A stretch of DNA of 64,000 bases from Subsaximicrobium wynnwilliamsii. Lineage in GTDB: Bacteria > Bacteroidota > Bacteroidia > Flavobacteriales > Flavobacteriaceae. The translations under genes were made by a program, and so were the position numbers. The notes under the pieces are model-generated. The model did not search any database. It saw only the letters and a program-made list of their open reading frames with translations, and was not told the origin of the DNA. The DNA is taken from contig NZ_VORM01000018.1 of the NCBI RefSeq assembly GCF_007997225.1, positions 1 through 64,000 on the forward strand, given 5' to 3'. Shown here piece after piece: positions 1-7,560 of the stretch; position 1 is the first letter of the stretch, and every line of letters starts with the position of its first letter.

Positions 1-100
1 TGCCGTAAAAGTAAAACACCCTGTTACCAAGGAAATAACTTACACCACCATAATCAACTCCGAGCAGCAACAAAATTTAGCGAAATTATTCGATTTCTAA
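1..100 (+). CDS. C-terminal end of an unidentified protein (cut by window edge)
   Basis: An open frame enters from the left edge (first full codon at base 2) and stops at TAA 98-100. It encodes about 32 residues ending in QQQNLAKLFDF. The piece is too short to recognise a family. It reads in the same direction as the NfeD/flotillin pair but is separated from it by about 185 bp with no visible gene. That it is coding is inferred only from the open frame and plausible codon use. Confidence 0.5.
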   Translation, partial: AVKVKHPVTKEITYTTIINSEQQQNLAKLFDF

Positions 101-285
101 CTTGGGTGTCCCAGCGACGAAAACAGGAGGACTCACAGTCTAAAAAACCGCAAATAGCCTAAAAAAATCGAATTAAAACCACCTCGTAGATTTCTTTAAC
201 GGTCAATAATGTTGAAAGAATTAATAAGTGAGCATAACAAAAATCTGCTTATCTTTAAGCATTAATCCCTAAATCCCAAATCCCT

Positions 286-915
286 ATGGAATGGTTTTCT
301 GCACTTGACGGCTTCTCACAATTCTTTTGGATCATTGCTTTAGTTGGCTCTGTGGTGTTTTTCTTCATCATAATTTCAACCGTAATGGGCATGGATTCCA
401 GTGAAGATTTCGATAGTCTGGATGCTGAAATTGATGCCGATGTTGGGATTGGTTTTCAATTCATCAGCTTTAAAAACCTCATCGGTTTTTTTACCATTTT
501 TGGATGGACGGGTATCGGCTTCTACAATGCTGGACTCTCCAAACCTTTGAGTGTGATTGCGGCCTTTGGCTGCGGACTGCTCATGATGGCCATCATGGCA
601 GGCATGTTTTATGCCATGGGCAAATTGACCAACAGCGGTACTTTAAATTATAGAAATGCCATCAATACCATTGGCGAAGTCTATTTGACTGTTGGCCCCA
701 ACCGCACTAAGATGGGCAAGGTAACCGTAAATGTGCAAGGATCGTTCCGGGAGCTTGAGGCCTTGTCTGATTCGTTGATGGAACTTAAATCGGGCAGCAT
801 CATCAAAGTCGTGGATGTGACCAATAATGGCATCCTCATCGTAGAACAAACCAAAAAACCAATAGAACCAATTAAACCAGAAACTTATGAATTACCTCCA
901 AGCTCAGGGCTTTGA
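286..915 (+). CDS. NfeD-like / OB-fold membrane protein, flotillin partner
   Basis: A 209-aa membrane protein. The N-terminal half has hydrophobic segments at about residues 12-35, 60-82 and 86-112. The C-terminal part (about 120-195) is soluble and beta-rich, with a GEVYLTVGPNRTKMGKV stretch, as expected for the OB-fold of the NfeD/YqiJ/YuaF group. In that family the protein partners a flotillin (SPFH protein) at membrane microdomains. Here its 3' end overlaps the flotillin start by 29 bp, so the two are almost certainly co-transcribed and translationally coupled. The assignment rests on domain layout plus context, because NfeD-type sequences are poorly conserved. Confidence 0.8.
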   Translation: MEWFSALDGFSQFFWIIALVGSVVFFFIIISTVMGMDSSEDFDSLDAEIDADVGIGFQFISFKNLIGFFTIFGWTGIGFYNAGLSKPLSVIAAFGCGLLMMAIMAGMFYAMGKLTNSGTLNYRNAINTIGEVYLTVGPNRTKMGKVTVNVQGSFRELEALSDSLMELKSGSIIKVVDVTNNGILIVEQTKKPIEPIKPETYELPPSSGL

Positions 916-2305
916 TTTAGGCCTGCCCATCGCGGTTATTGTCGCGATACTCTTTGTATTTGTATTTTTTATCATTCTTATTAGACGTTACAAGCGCTGC
1001 CCTTCAGACCGTATTTTGGTGGTCTATGGTAAAGTGGGTGGCGGTCAATCGGCGAAATGCATCCATGGTGGTGCAGCTTTCATCGTCCCTGTATTTCAAG
1101 ATTACCAATTTTTAAATTTAACCCCAATTTCTATCGAGGTTAATCTTGTTAATGCGCTATCAAAACAAAATATTCGTGTTAATGTGCCCTCCCGTTTTAC
1201 CATTGGCGTCTCTACAGAACCCGGTGTGATGCAAAATGCAGCAGAACGTTTATTGGGCTTGGGAGCACAAGATGTGCAGGATTTGGCAAAAGAAATTATT
1301 TTTGGCCAATTGCGTTTGGTCGTCGCTTCCATGGATATTGAGGAAATCAACAATGACCGTGATAAGTTTTTGACCAATATTTCCAAAAGTGTTGAGACTG
1401 AGCTGAAAAAAGTAGGCCTTAAGCTCATCAACGTTAACATTACCGATATTGTTGACGAGTCTGGCTATATCGAAGCGCTTGGTAAAGAGGCCGCAGCGCA
1501 CGCGATCAACGCCGCTCGTAAATCGGTTGCAGAGAAAAACAGGGATGGTAGTATTGGTGAGGCCAATGCTGTGCAAGACCAAAGGTCACAAGTTGCCGCT
1601 GCAAACGCACAAGCTGTTGAAGGCGAAAACACTGCGAAAATCGCGGTCGCCAATTCCGATTCTTTGCGTCGTCAACGCGAAGCCGAAGCAGGACGTGTCG
1701 CCATAGCTTCAGAAAAAGTTCAAAGTGCAAAAGCCCTGCAAGAATCTTATGCTGCTGAGCAAGAAGCAGAAACAGCAAGAGCAGAACGTGAACGCTCCTC
1801 TCAAATGGCAGATATCATTATTCCTGCGGAAATTGATAAGCGCAAAGTAGAGATCGATGCTGAAGCGGAAGCAGAACGCATTAGAAGAAGAGCCAAAGGT
1901 GAGGCCGATGCGATTTTATTCAAAGCACAGGCGGAAGCTCAAGGCCAATTCGAGGTCTTGACCAAACAAGCCCAAGGTTTACAGGAAATCGTTAAAGCTG
2001 CCGGCAATAACAGCAAAGATGCAGTACTATTGCTCATCGCTGATAAATTACCAGAATTGGTAAGATTGCAAGCGGAAGCTATCAAAAACATCAAGATCGA
2101 TAAAGTGACCGTTTGGGATAGCGGAAACAATGGGGAAAATGGAAAATCCTCAACCGCCAATTTTTTATCAGGAATGTATAAATCGGTACCACCGCTGCAG
2201 GAAATGTTCAATATGGCCGGTATGGATTTACCGGAATATTTGAAAGGTAAGGATAAAGCTGAAACTCAAGCGCCAAACCTTCCGAAGCAAAAAGAAGCAG
2301 AATAA
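887..2305 (+). CDS. Flotillin family protein (SPFH/band 7)
   Basis: A 472-aa protein with one N-terminal membrane segment (about residues 12-34), an SPFH/band-7 domain (about 40-215) and a long alanine/glutamate-rich coiled coil (about 220-370), followed by a conserved-type tail. This is the layout of bacterial flotillins (FloT/YqiK), which form oligomeric scaffolds in the inner membrane. The coiled coil carries the repeated AEAEAERIRRRAKGEADA type pattern. The start at 887 overlaps the NfeD-like gene, which supports a two-gene operon. A good hairpin terminator follows at 2321-2346. The physiological role is inferred from the family, and no cargo is evident. Confidence 0.93.
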   Translation: MNYLQAQGFDLGLPIAVIVAILFVFVFFIILIRRYKRCPSDRILVVYGKVGGGQSAKCIHGGAAFIVPVFQDYQFLNLTPISIEVNLVNALSKQNIRVNVPSRFTIGVSTEPGVMQNAAERLLGLGAQDVQDLAKEIIFGQLRLVVASMDIEEINNDRDKFLTNISKSVETELKKVGLKLINVNITDIVDESGYIEALGKEAAAHAINAARKSVAEKNRDGSIGEANAVQDQRSQVAAANAQAVEGENTAKIAVANSDSLRRQREAEAGRVAIASEKVQSAKALQESYAAEQEAETARAERERSSQMADIIIPAEIDKRKVEIDAEAEAERIRRRAKGEADAILFKAQAEAQGQFEVLTKQAQGLQEIVKAAGNNSKDAVLLLIADKLPELVRLQAEAIKNIKIDKVTVWDSGNNGENGKSSTANFLSGMYKSVPPLQEMFNMAGMDLPEYLKGKDKAETQAPNLPKQKEAE

Positions 2306-2320
2306 AAGCTATGAAAAGAG

Positions 2321-2346
2321 AATCCGTCGTGAGGCGGATTTTTTTT
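2321..2346 (+). terminator. Rho-independent terminator of the NfeD-flotillin operon
   Basis: An 8-bp stem (2321-2328 with 2333-2340, one G-U pair) and a 4-nt loop GTGA are followed by a run of T at 2341-2346. It lies 15 bp after the flotillin stop. Confidence 0.85.
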
Positions 2347-2467
2347 GTTTTGACCAATTCCAATTAGAAACAACCAAACAAAAACAGCCCATTGAAAGTC
2401 AAGCAAACCTACTTAAAAGGGAAGTCCGTTTTTATAGTGTCGTTGTTTGTGGTGGGTCTAACCGCAG

Positions 2468-2665
2468 TTAACGCTTTGAACTAACTACAGATTTTCGCGT
2501 GAGCGTTGCTATTGTTAGAAAAGCCAAGAGTAAGATAATTTTGCCGACTAGATATCCAAAACCATATTCTGTCAACCGACTCAAGTCAACAAATAAAATT
2601 TTCAAAATATTTAGCAATAGAAATATAGAAAGAAGTACTGATATGTAGAATAAAATTTTTTTCAT
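2468..2665 (-). CDS. Small two-segment membrane protein, unknown function
   Basis: A 65-aa ORF that starts MKKILFYISVLLSIF, with hydrophobic stretches at about residues 4-26 and 38-57 and a basic end (TRKSVVSSKR). It is not recognised as a member of a named family. It begins just after the hairpin that follows the Bor-like gene on the same strand, so it may be expressed by read-through from that gene or be independent. The positively charged start followed by a membrane helix makes a real product plausible. The alternative is a chance AT-rich ORF. Confidence 0.5.
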   Translation of the reverse strand: MKKILFYISVLLSIFLLLNILKILFVDLSRLTEYGFGYLVGKIILLLAFLTIATLTRKSVVSSKR

Positions 2666-2670
2666 AAGCT

Positions 2671-2708
2671 AAAAAATAGAAGAAGTTGACTGTAGAGACA
2701 ACTTCTTC
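2671..2708 (-). terminator. Terminator after the Bor-like gene
   Basis: A 10-bp perfect stem (2679-2688 with 2699-2708, GAAGAAGTTG) closes a 10-nt loop. On the minus strand it is followed by a T-rich tract (TATTTTTT). It sits 7 bp past the stop of the Bor-like gene. Confidence 0.7.
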
Positions 2709-2715
2709 ATACACT

Positions 2716-3012
2716 TTATTTAGTAACTGTCGTTACACTAGGAGAATAAATCCCGAAAGTTATTGCAGTAACTAATCCATTAACAAAAGATTGTCTTGTA
2801 TACACGGTGTAATTTTCTGCTCCATCAGCCATTTGTTTTGAATCAGAAACACCAACAGGTGCCAGACCATAAATAACATAGTGGTTCCATTCAGTTACTT
2901 GGTTATTTCCTTGAGCCCCTTCTCCTACAACACTTGTGTAAGAATAGCACGAAGTCAATAGCATTGATGACGCAAATACTATGGTCATCATTTTCATTGA
3001 TTTTTTAATCAT
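2716..3012 (-). CDS. Bor-family lipoprotein
   Basis: A 98-aa protein with a lipoprotein signal peptide ending at the lipobox LLTSC (Cys about residue 22). The C-terminal half reads GAENYTVYTRQSFVNGLV...ITFGIYSP, which parallels phage lambda Bor (GGAENVVKTETQQTFVNGLLGFITLGIYTP, written here in two pieces by recall). Lambda Bor is an outer-membrane lipoprotein linked to serum resistance. Bor relatives outside phages have no firmly assigned role. Family membership is supported by this alignment from memory, and function here is unknown. A hairpin terminator follows. Confidence 0.8.
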   Translation of the reverse strand: MIKKSMKMMTIVFASSMLLTSCYSYTSVVGEGAQGNNQVTEWNHYVIYGLAPVGVSDSKQMADGAENYTVYTRQSFVNGLVTAITFGIYSPSVTTVTK

Positions 3013-3466
3013 TTTCAGTTTGGTTTTAGGTTAATATTATTATAAATCACTCTTTATGAGTCTAATTGAAATCGATTCTTGGCTCTAGAAATTGCTTCTT
3101 AGAATACATAAGAATTAATTTGAAACAAAAATCAAACCTACAAAAAAAAACAACTTAATTTAACATTTTATTTTACTATTTTCTTAGCTGTTCAGAATCA
3201 AACCTTCTATAAAGAGATACAGTGGCAATTAGCTTTTCAAATTCAGCTTTAAAACAGCTTAATCGTTATTCGAGGTCTCAATACAGCTTTTTTTTGCTAA
3301 CCGCGGTATAGATTATCAATGAAAATACTAATAAATGCGCTCTTAAAATAACCGATCCATTCTTGAGAAAGTTAAATTTCTTCATTCTTAAATATTAATA
3401 TTTGGCAGATCAGAACAAAATTCTGAATGGTTATAGTTATTTTTGGCTCATAAGACATGAAATTTT
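3013..3466. other. 454-bp intergenic region, divergent promoters
   Basis: This AT-rich spacer lies between the minus-strand Bor-like gene and plus-strand bioB. The only recognisable element is the -7 box before bioB (3438-3445). There is no coding frame with a plausible start, no RNA gene and no strong hairpin. Confidence 0.6.
3438..3445 (+). promoter_or_regulatory. -7 box of bioB
   Basis: TATTTTTG matches the Bacteroidetes -7 consensus TAnnTTTG and lies 21 bp before the bioB ATG. No clear -33 TTTG at the usual spacing was found. Confidence 0.5.
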
Positions 3467-4561
3467 ATGAGCGAGACAAAACACAACTGGACCAAAGACG
3501 AGATTTTAGAGATTTACAACACGCCCTTGATGGAGTTGTTGTATCAAGCTGCTAGCATACATCGGGAGCATCATGACCCAAATACGGTTCAGGTTTCTAC
3601 ACTCCTATCTATAAAAACCGGTGGTTGCCCTGAGGATTGTGGCTACTGTCCGCAAGCCGCACGTTACCACACCAATGTTGAAGGCAATGATCTTATGACG
3701 GTTCAACAAGTCAAAGCACAAGCATTGCGCGCAAAATCTTCTGGAAGTTCCCGTGTGTGTATGGGTGCCGCTTGGCGAAATGTCAAGGACGGAGCAGAAT
3801 TTGACCAAGTTTTGGAAATGGTACGCACCATTAACAAACTGGAAATGGAAGTCTGTTGCACCCTCGGCATGATAACTGAAAATCAAGCCCATCGTTTAGC
3901 GGAAGCGGGTCTCTACGCCTACAACCATAATCTGGATTCTTCCGAAGAATATTACAAGAAAGTCATTTCTACCCGCGGGTATCAAGACCGTTTGGATACG
4001 ATTGGCAACGTGCGTAAAACCAATGTGACCGTTTGTTCTGGTGGTATTATTGGCATGGGCGAAAACATTGAGGACCGCGCTGGCATGTTGGTGGCCTTAT
4101 CCACTTTGAACCCGCAACCAGAATCGGTGCCCATAAATGCTTTGGTTGCTGTTGAAGGCACGCCTTTAGAAGAGCAAAAACCGATTTCGATTTGGGAAAT
4201 GATTCGCATGGTCGCCACAGCGCGTATTGTAATGCCAGAAACGCAAGTAAGACTTAGCGCAGGACGTACCGAAATGTCTCGTGAAGGCCAAGCCATGTGC
4301 TTTTTTGCTGGCGCCAATTCCATCTTTGCCGGTGATAAGTTATTGACCACGCCAAACCCAGATGTGAGTGAGGACATGGAACTCTTTAAGATGTTGGGAC
4401 TGAATCCGCAAAAACCCTTCATCAAAAAAATGCAGCCTGAAAGTGTGGAAGCTTCAGCATCTCAATACCAAGCCTTGGGCGAAAAACCAAAATGGACCAG
4501 ACCTGAGCACAAGATTGAGCGCAATGAAGAAGCGAAGCAAAAAGGGAAGGTGTTGAAGTGA
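3467..4561 (+). CDS. bioB: Biotin synthase
   Basis: A 364-aa radical SAM enzyme that inserts sulfur into dethiobiotin in the last step of biotin synthesis. The [4Fe-4S] motif CxxxCxxC is at Cys54, Cys58 and Cys61 (GGCPEDCGYCPQA). Other family signatures are YNHNLDSS, GGIIGMGE and the SAGRTEMS region that includes the arginine ligand of the auxiliary cluster. Full length for the family, with a 30-odd residue basic tail after the conserved core. No other bio genes are in the window, so bioB is unlinked here. A strong hairpin repeat follows the gene at 4598-4630. Confidence 0.97.
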   Translation: MSETKHNWTKDEILEIYNTPLMELLYQAASIHREHHDPNTVQVSTLLSIKTGGCPEDCGYCPQAARYHTNVEGNDLMTVQQVKAQALRAKSSGSSRVCMGAAWRNVKDGAEFDQVLEMVRTINKLEMEVCCTLGMITENQAHRLAEAGLYAYNHNLDSSEEYYKKVISTRGYQDRLDTIGNVRKTNVTVCSGGIIGMGENIEDRAGMLVALSTLNPQPESVPINALVAVEGTPLEEQKPISIWEMIRMVATARIVMPETQVRLSAGRTEMSREGQAMCFFAGANSIFAGDKLLTTPNPDVSEDMELFKMLGLNPQKPFIKKMQPESVEASASQYQALGEKPKWTRPEHKIERNEEAKQKGKVLK

Positions 4562-4597
4562 GAAATTGACTGTTTTGAATTTGCTTAGCTGAAGTCG

Positions 4598-4630
4598 AGA
4601 CCTTTCAGGTTTTGAAAACCTGAAAGGTCT
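4598..4630. repeat. Perfect 16-bp inverted repeat (intergenic palindrome)
   Basis: Arms 4598-4613 and 4615-4630 are exact reverse complements around a single G. The sequence AGACCTTTCAGGTTTT and its complement resembles a palindrome often seen between flavobacterial genes (from memory). It lies 37 bp after bioB and may act as a terminator, although no long T-run follows. Confidence 0.75.
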
Positions 4631-4689
4631 GAAACACCCAATAATCATTGGCACATTTCAAGTTTAACTTAGAATTGAACAACAATCCA

Positions 4690-5004
4690 ATGCTATTCGT
4701 ACCCATCTTCTTCATCATTTTAGGCATTGTCATCAAGTATGGCAAAATGCACTTTTTGATTGCTGGCTACAATACCATGACGAAAGCGCAACAAGCCAAT
4801 TATGACATTGAAGGCATTGCAACTGTTTTTAGAAATGGGATGTTCGGGATGGCTTTGATTATGCTTCTGGGCATATTCTGTTCAGCGCTTATGGAAGACG
4901 AAAGCATCAAATTGTATACCTTCTTTATTGCCTTGGCGATTGGCATCCCTTATTTGCTAATTCGTTCCAATTCCAATAAATTCAAGGTCAAGAAAGATCA
5001 ATGA
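4690..5004 (+). CDS. DUF3784-type small membrane protein
   Basis: From ATG 4690 the product is 104 aa with three hydrophobic segments (about residues 3-18, 52-70 and 76-93). It has the sequence feature AGYNTMTKAQQANYDIEG, typical of DUF3784 proteins. These are small integral membrane proteins of unknown function, frequent in Bacteroidota and Firmicutes. A longer reading from TTG 4648 adds a polar stretch that does not look conserved, so ATG 4690 is preferred. Confidence 0.75.
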   Translation: MLFVPIFFIILGIVIKYGKMHFLIAGYNTMTKAQQANYDIEGIATVFRNGMFGMALIMLLGIFCSALMEDESIKLYTFFIALAIGIPYLLIRSNSNKFKVKKDQ

Positions 5005-5097
5005 TATTCCTTTTTCTTCGGAATTTCATAAACCCGAGCAGCTGCCATCTGCACTTAAATTTTAACACTCTATTAATTACAGTTGGTAACGTTTTCT

Positions 5098-5105
5098 TAA
5101 CTTTG
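5098..5105 (+). promoter_or_regulatory. -7 box before the cupin-like gene
   Basis: TAACTTTG matches TAnnTTTG and lies 20 bp before the TTG start at 5125. Confidence 0.45.
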
Positions 5106-5124
5106 CCTATTAAATTTTTTCCTG

Positions 5125-5988
5125 TTGAACTTGCAACTTCAAGACATCCCTCGCGTTACAAACATTTCAAAAGAGGATTTTATAAAGCACTACTTTAAGC
5201 CACAGAAGCCTGTGGTTATCGAGCATTTTATTGAAGATTGGCCAGCTTTAAACAAATGGAGCTTGGACTATATGAAGGACATCGCTGGAGACAAGACCGT
5301 CCCACTTTACGACGATCGGCCTGTAGATTATAAAGATGGCTTCAACCAAGCCCATGCTACCATGAAAATGAGCGAGTATGTGGATTTGCTCAAACGAGAA
5401 CCCACTAAATACCGCATCTTTCTATGGAATGTGCTCAAGGAAATCCCCGAGCTTCAAAAGGACTATTCCTATCCTGACTTCGGATTGCGCTTGATGAAGA
5501 GTTTGCCCATGCTGTTTTTCGGCGGAAAGAATTCGCATACCTTCATGCATTACGACATCGATTTGGCAAACATTTTCCATTTCCATTTTGAAGGCCAAAA
5601 ACAAATCATTCTTTTTGACCAGGATCAGTCTAAGCATTTGTATAAAGTTCCGCATTCATTGATTACAAGGGAAGACATCGATTTTTCCCAACCAGATTTT
5701 GAGAAATGGCCAGCGCTCAAAAACGCCGAAGGCTGGGAATGTGAATTGCATCACGGTGAAGTGCTTTACATGCCCGAAGGCTATTGGCATTACATGAAGT
5801 ACTTGACCCCAGGATTTTCAATGAGCTTGCGTGCCGTTGCCAGACATCCCAAAACCTTAGGCAAGGCGTTTTATAACGTTTTTGTATTGCGTAATTTTGA
5901 CAATCTCATGCGACGTCTCAAAGGTCAAGACTGGATTGATTGGAAAAACGAGAAAGCCATTGCCCGAACCAATAAACAATTGCTGTAA
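5125..5988 (+). CDS. Cupin-like (JmjC / cupin_8) domain protein
   Basis: A 287-aa protein of the cupin_8/JmjC group of Fe(II)/2-oxoglutarate-dependent hydroxylases. Visible metal-binding positions are His-x-Asp in FMHYDIDLANIF and a distal His in YMPEGYWHYMKY. The WSLDYMKD and LLFF/FGGKNSHT regions fit the same fold. The likely reaction is hydroxylation of a protein or small substrate, which cannot be named from sequence. The start is taken as TTG 5125 because the conserved N-terminal region (PRVTNISKEDF...KPVVIEHF) begins right after it and the -7 box sits 20 bp upstream. Confidence 0.85.
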   Translation: MNLQLQDIPRVTNISKEDFIKHYFKPQKPVVIEHFIEDWPALNKWSLDYMKDIAGDKTVPLYDDRPVDYKDGFNQAHATMKMSEYVDLLKREPTKYRIFLWNVLKEIPELQKDYSYPDFGLRLMKSLPMLFFGGKNSHTFMHYDIDLANIFHFHFEGQKQIILFDQDQSKHLYKVPHSLITREDIDFSQPDFEKWPALKNAEGWECELHHGEVLYMPEGYWHYMKYLTPGFSMSLRAVARHPKTLGKAFYNVFVLRNFDNLMRRLKGQDWIDWKNEKAIARTNKQLL

Positions 5989-6013
5989 TTAGTAAAAAAA
6001 GTAGTAAAACACT

Positions 6014-6021
6014 TATATTTG
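6014..6021 (+). promoter_or_regulatory. -7 box before the 6042 gene
   Basis: TATATTTG, an exact match to TAnnTTTG, lies 20 bp before ATG 6042. Confidence 0.6.
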
Positions 6022-6041
6022 CCACTTAAAACAAACCAAAG

Positions 6042-6536
6042 ATGAAAAAGATAACACTTGCCTTAATCGCCATTATTTCCATAAGCTTTGTAAATGCCCA
6101 AGCCTTTAAAGGCCAAGGGGATCAAAAATTTCAAGTCGCTGCCAACATCCAAGATGAGGCCACAGGCGTGAATATTAGCTACGATTATGGTTTGGGACAG
6201 AATATTTCAGTAGGGTTCTCCTCCAGTTATGCCTTGGGAGTCAGTGATTTTCTGGATGCCGACTTTGGCGACAGATTTGACCTAAAAGCCCGTTTCAACG
6301 CCAATTTGGGTAACGTGATCAACATTGACGAGAATTTTGATTTCTATCCAGGTTTGAGTTTGAGCTTAAAGAATTTTGGAGGTCACGTTGGCGCCCGTTA
6401 TTTCTTTACGGAAGGCTTCGGGATTTTCACAGAAGCAAACTTTCCATTGGCAAAATACGATGAGAACAAACTAGACCCAGCCAATTACATCCACAACCAA
6501 TTTACCTTGAATATTGGCGCATCTTTTAACTTGTGA
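6042..6536 (+). CDS. Small outer-membrane beta-barrel protein (DUF6646-like)
   Basis: A 164-aa protein with a clear signal peptide (residues 1-19, cleavage after VNAQ). The rest alternates hydrophobic and polar residues in strands such as VNISYDYGL and ISVGFSSSYAL, and ends in a beta strand finishing with aromatic/leucine (NIGASFNL). This predicts an 8-strand type barrel in the outer membrane. It resembles the flavobacterial DUF6646 family as I remember it, and function is unknown. A single-gene unit is likely: a -7 box lies just upstream and a strong terminator lies 110 bp downstream. Confidence 0.8.
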   Translation: MKKITLALIAIISISFVNAQAFKGQGDQKFQVAANIQDEATGVNISYDYGLGQNISVGFSSSYALGVSDFLDADFGDRFDLKARFNANLGNVINIDENFDFYPGLSLSLKNFGGHVGARYFFTEGFGIFTEANFPLAKYDENKLDPANYIHNQFTLNIGASFNL

Positions 6537-6645
6537 ATAAAAAGAATCTAGACCCTGCCGCTAAATCATCACTTCTAGACTCTAAAAATTAGACTGGGTT
6601 GAAACTTTCTAATGCGCAGTTAGATCTCCAAGAATCTTATTTACG

Positions 6646-6682
6646 AAACAGTACTATTCTCTGGGATGGTACTGTTTTTTTA
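6646..6682 (+). terminator. Rho-independent terminator
   Basis: A 9-bp stem AAACAGTAC (6646-6654) pairs with GTACTGTTT (6669-6677), with T-run 6675-6681. It is about 110 bp after the beta-barrel gene. Confidence 0.8.
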
Positions 6683-6684
6683 TT

Positions 6685-6873
6685 TTGAAGAGGTTTGGAT
6701 TGTGTTCAATCCTCCATCGTCAATATGGCGTGCGCGGCCTTAAGTATTTTGTCTTTGGTTTGATCTTAGGCGTCTTTGCTATTCTTTTTGCGTTAGGGAT
6801 TGTCGTGAAAATCCTTTTTTCGAGGCACGAGAAAAAAGATTGCAACAGAAAGCCCGACCCTTTTTCAGGGTAA
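6685..6873 (+). CDS. Possible small single-span membrane protein
   Basis: A 62-aa ORF from TTG 6685, or 47 aa from GTG 6730. It has one strong hydrophobic helix (LKYFVFGLILGVFAILFALG) followed by a basic, polar tail. No family is recognised. It begins right after the upstream terminator, so it would need its own promoter, and none is obvious. It may be real, but a chance ORF is equally possible. Confidence 0.35.
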   Translation: MKRFGLCSILHRQYGVRGLKYFVFGLILGVFAILFALGIVVKILFSRHEKKDCNRKPDPFSG

Positions 6874-6973
6874 CGCCCAAAAAAAATTCAAACTTAAGCT
6901 AGATGAGTCTAAAATCCAGAATCCAAAAGGTATAATTTCAACCACCTACTACCTGAAATCTCATCCTCAAACC

Positions 6974-7447
6974 CTAACGCACCAGCTCATTGACCTTATC
7001 ATAGACCAAATGACTTTCCCAGCCGCGGTACAAGAGATAGTCGGCCAGCTTTTTCTTCTTTTTATAGGGATTCGATTCCATGATCGTATGCACTTTTTTT
7101 TCAGCGAGCGCATCAAAAGTGCTGTAATAATCGGCATCGCTAATCTCTTTTAAGGCAGTTTTGATGATGATTTTACTAATGTCCTTCCGTTTCAATTCAA
7201 TTTGAATACGTTGTTTGCCCCATTTTTTGATTCGGAATTTGCCACGCGCAAAAGCCTGGGCAAAGCGTTCCTCATTCAAGAAATTATGGTCTAACAAATG
7301 CACAATGATTTGGTCCCGTGCTTCCGGAATCATACGCATGTCGTAAAGTTTTTGGTTCACTTCCTTATGGCAACGCTCTTGGTAAGCGCAGTAATGTTCC
7401 ATGCGCTTTTGCGCTTCATCGACGGTGTAAGATTTTTGTGTGTTCAC
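6974..7447 (-). CDS. recX: Regulatory protein RecX
   Basis: RecX modulates RecA filaments. The product is about 157 aa from GTG 7447. The conserved RecX core is visible: MEHYCAYQERCHKEV at the N-terminus, LNEERFAQAFARGKFRIKKWG in the middle, and DYLLYRGWESHLVYDKV at the end, made of three-helix repeats. The frame is open up to TTG 7501, but family members start a few residues before the KSYTVDEA motif. A -7-like TATTTTTG (7452-7459, minus strand) sits inside the longer reading, so the shorter start is preferred. It stands alone with no recA nearby. Confidence 0.88.
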   Translation of the reverse strand: MNTQKSYTVDEAQKRMEHYCAYQERCHKEVNQKLYDMRMIPEARDQIIVHLLDHNFLNEERFAQAFARGKFRIKKWGKQRIQIELKRKDISKIIIKTALKEISDADYYSTFDALAEKKVHTIMESNPYKKKKKLADYLLYRGWESHLVYDKVNELVR

Positions 7448-7560
7448 ATTACAAAAATATAACATTTTGTTAATAAGTCTATCTGTCTCGCTTTCTGACA
7501 ATTAAGTAATTTTACCTACATTTATAAGCCTTGTTCGCCAGCTAATTAATTCATCCCTCC

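Noticed and set aside
1102-1778. Several minus-strand ORFs over the flotillin gene
   Set aside because: Antisense shadows of an alanine/glutamate-rich coding sequence.
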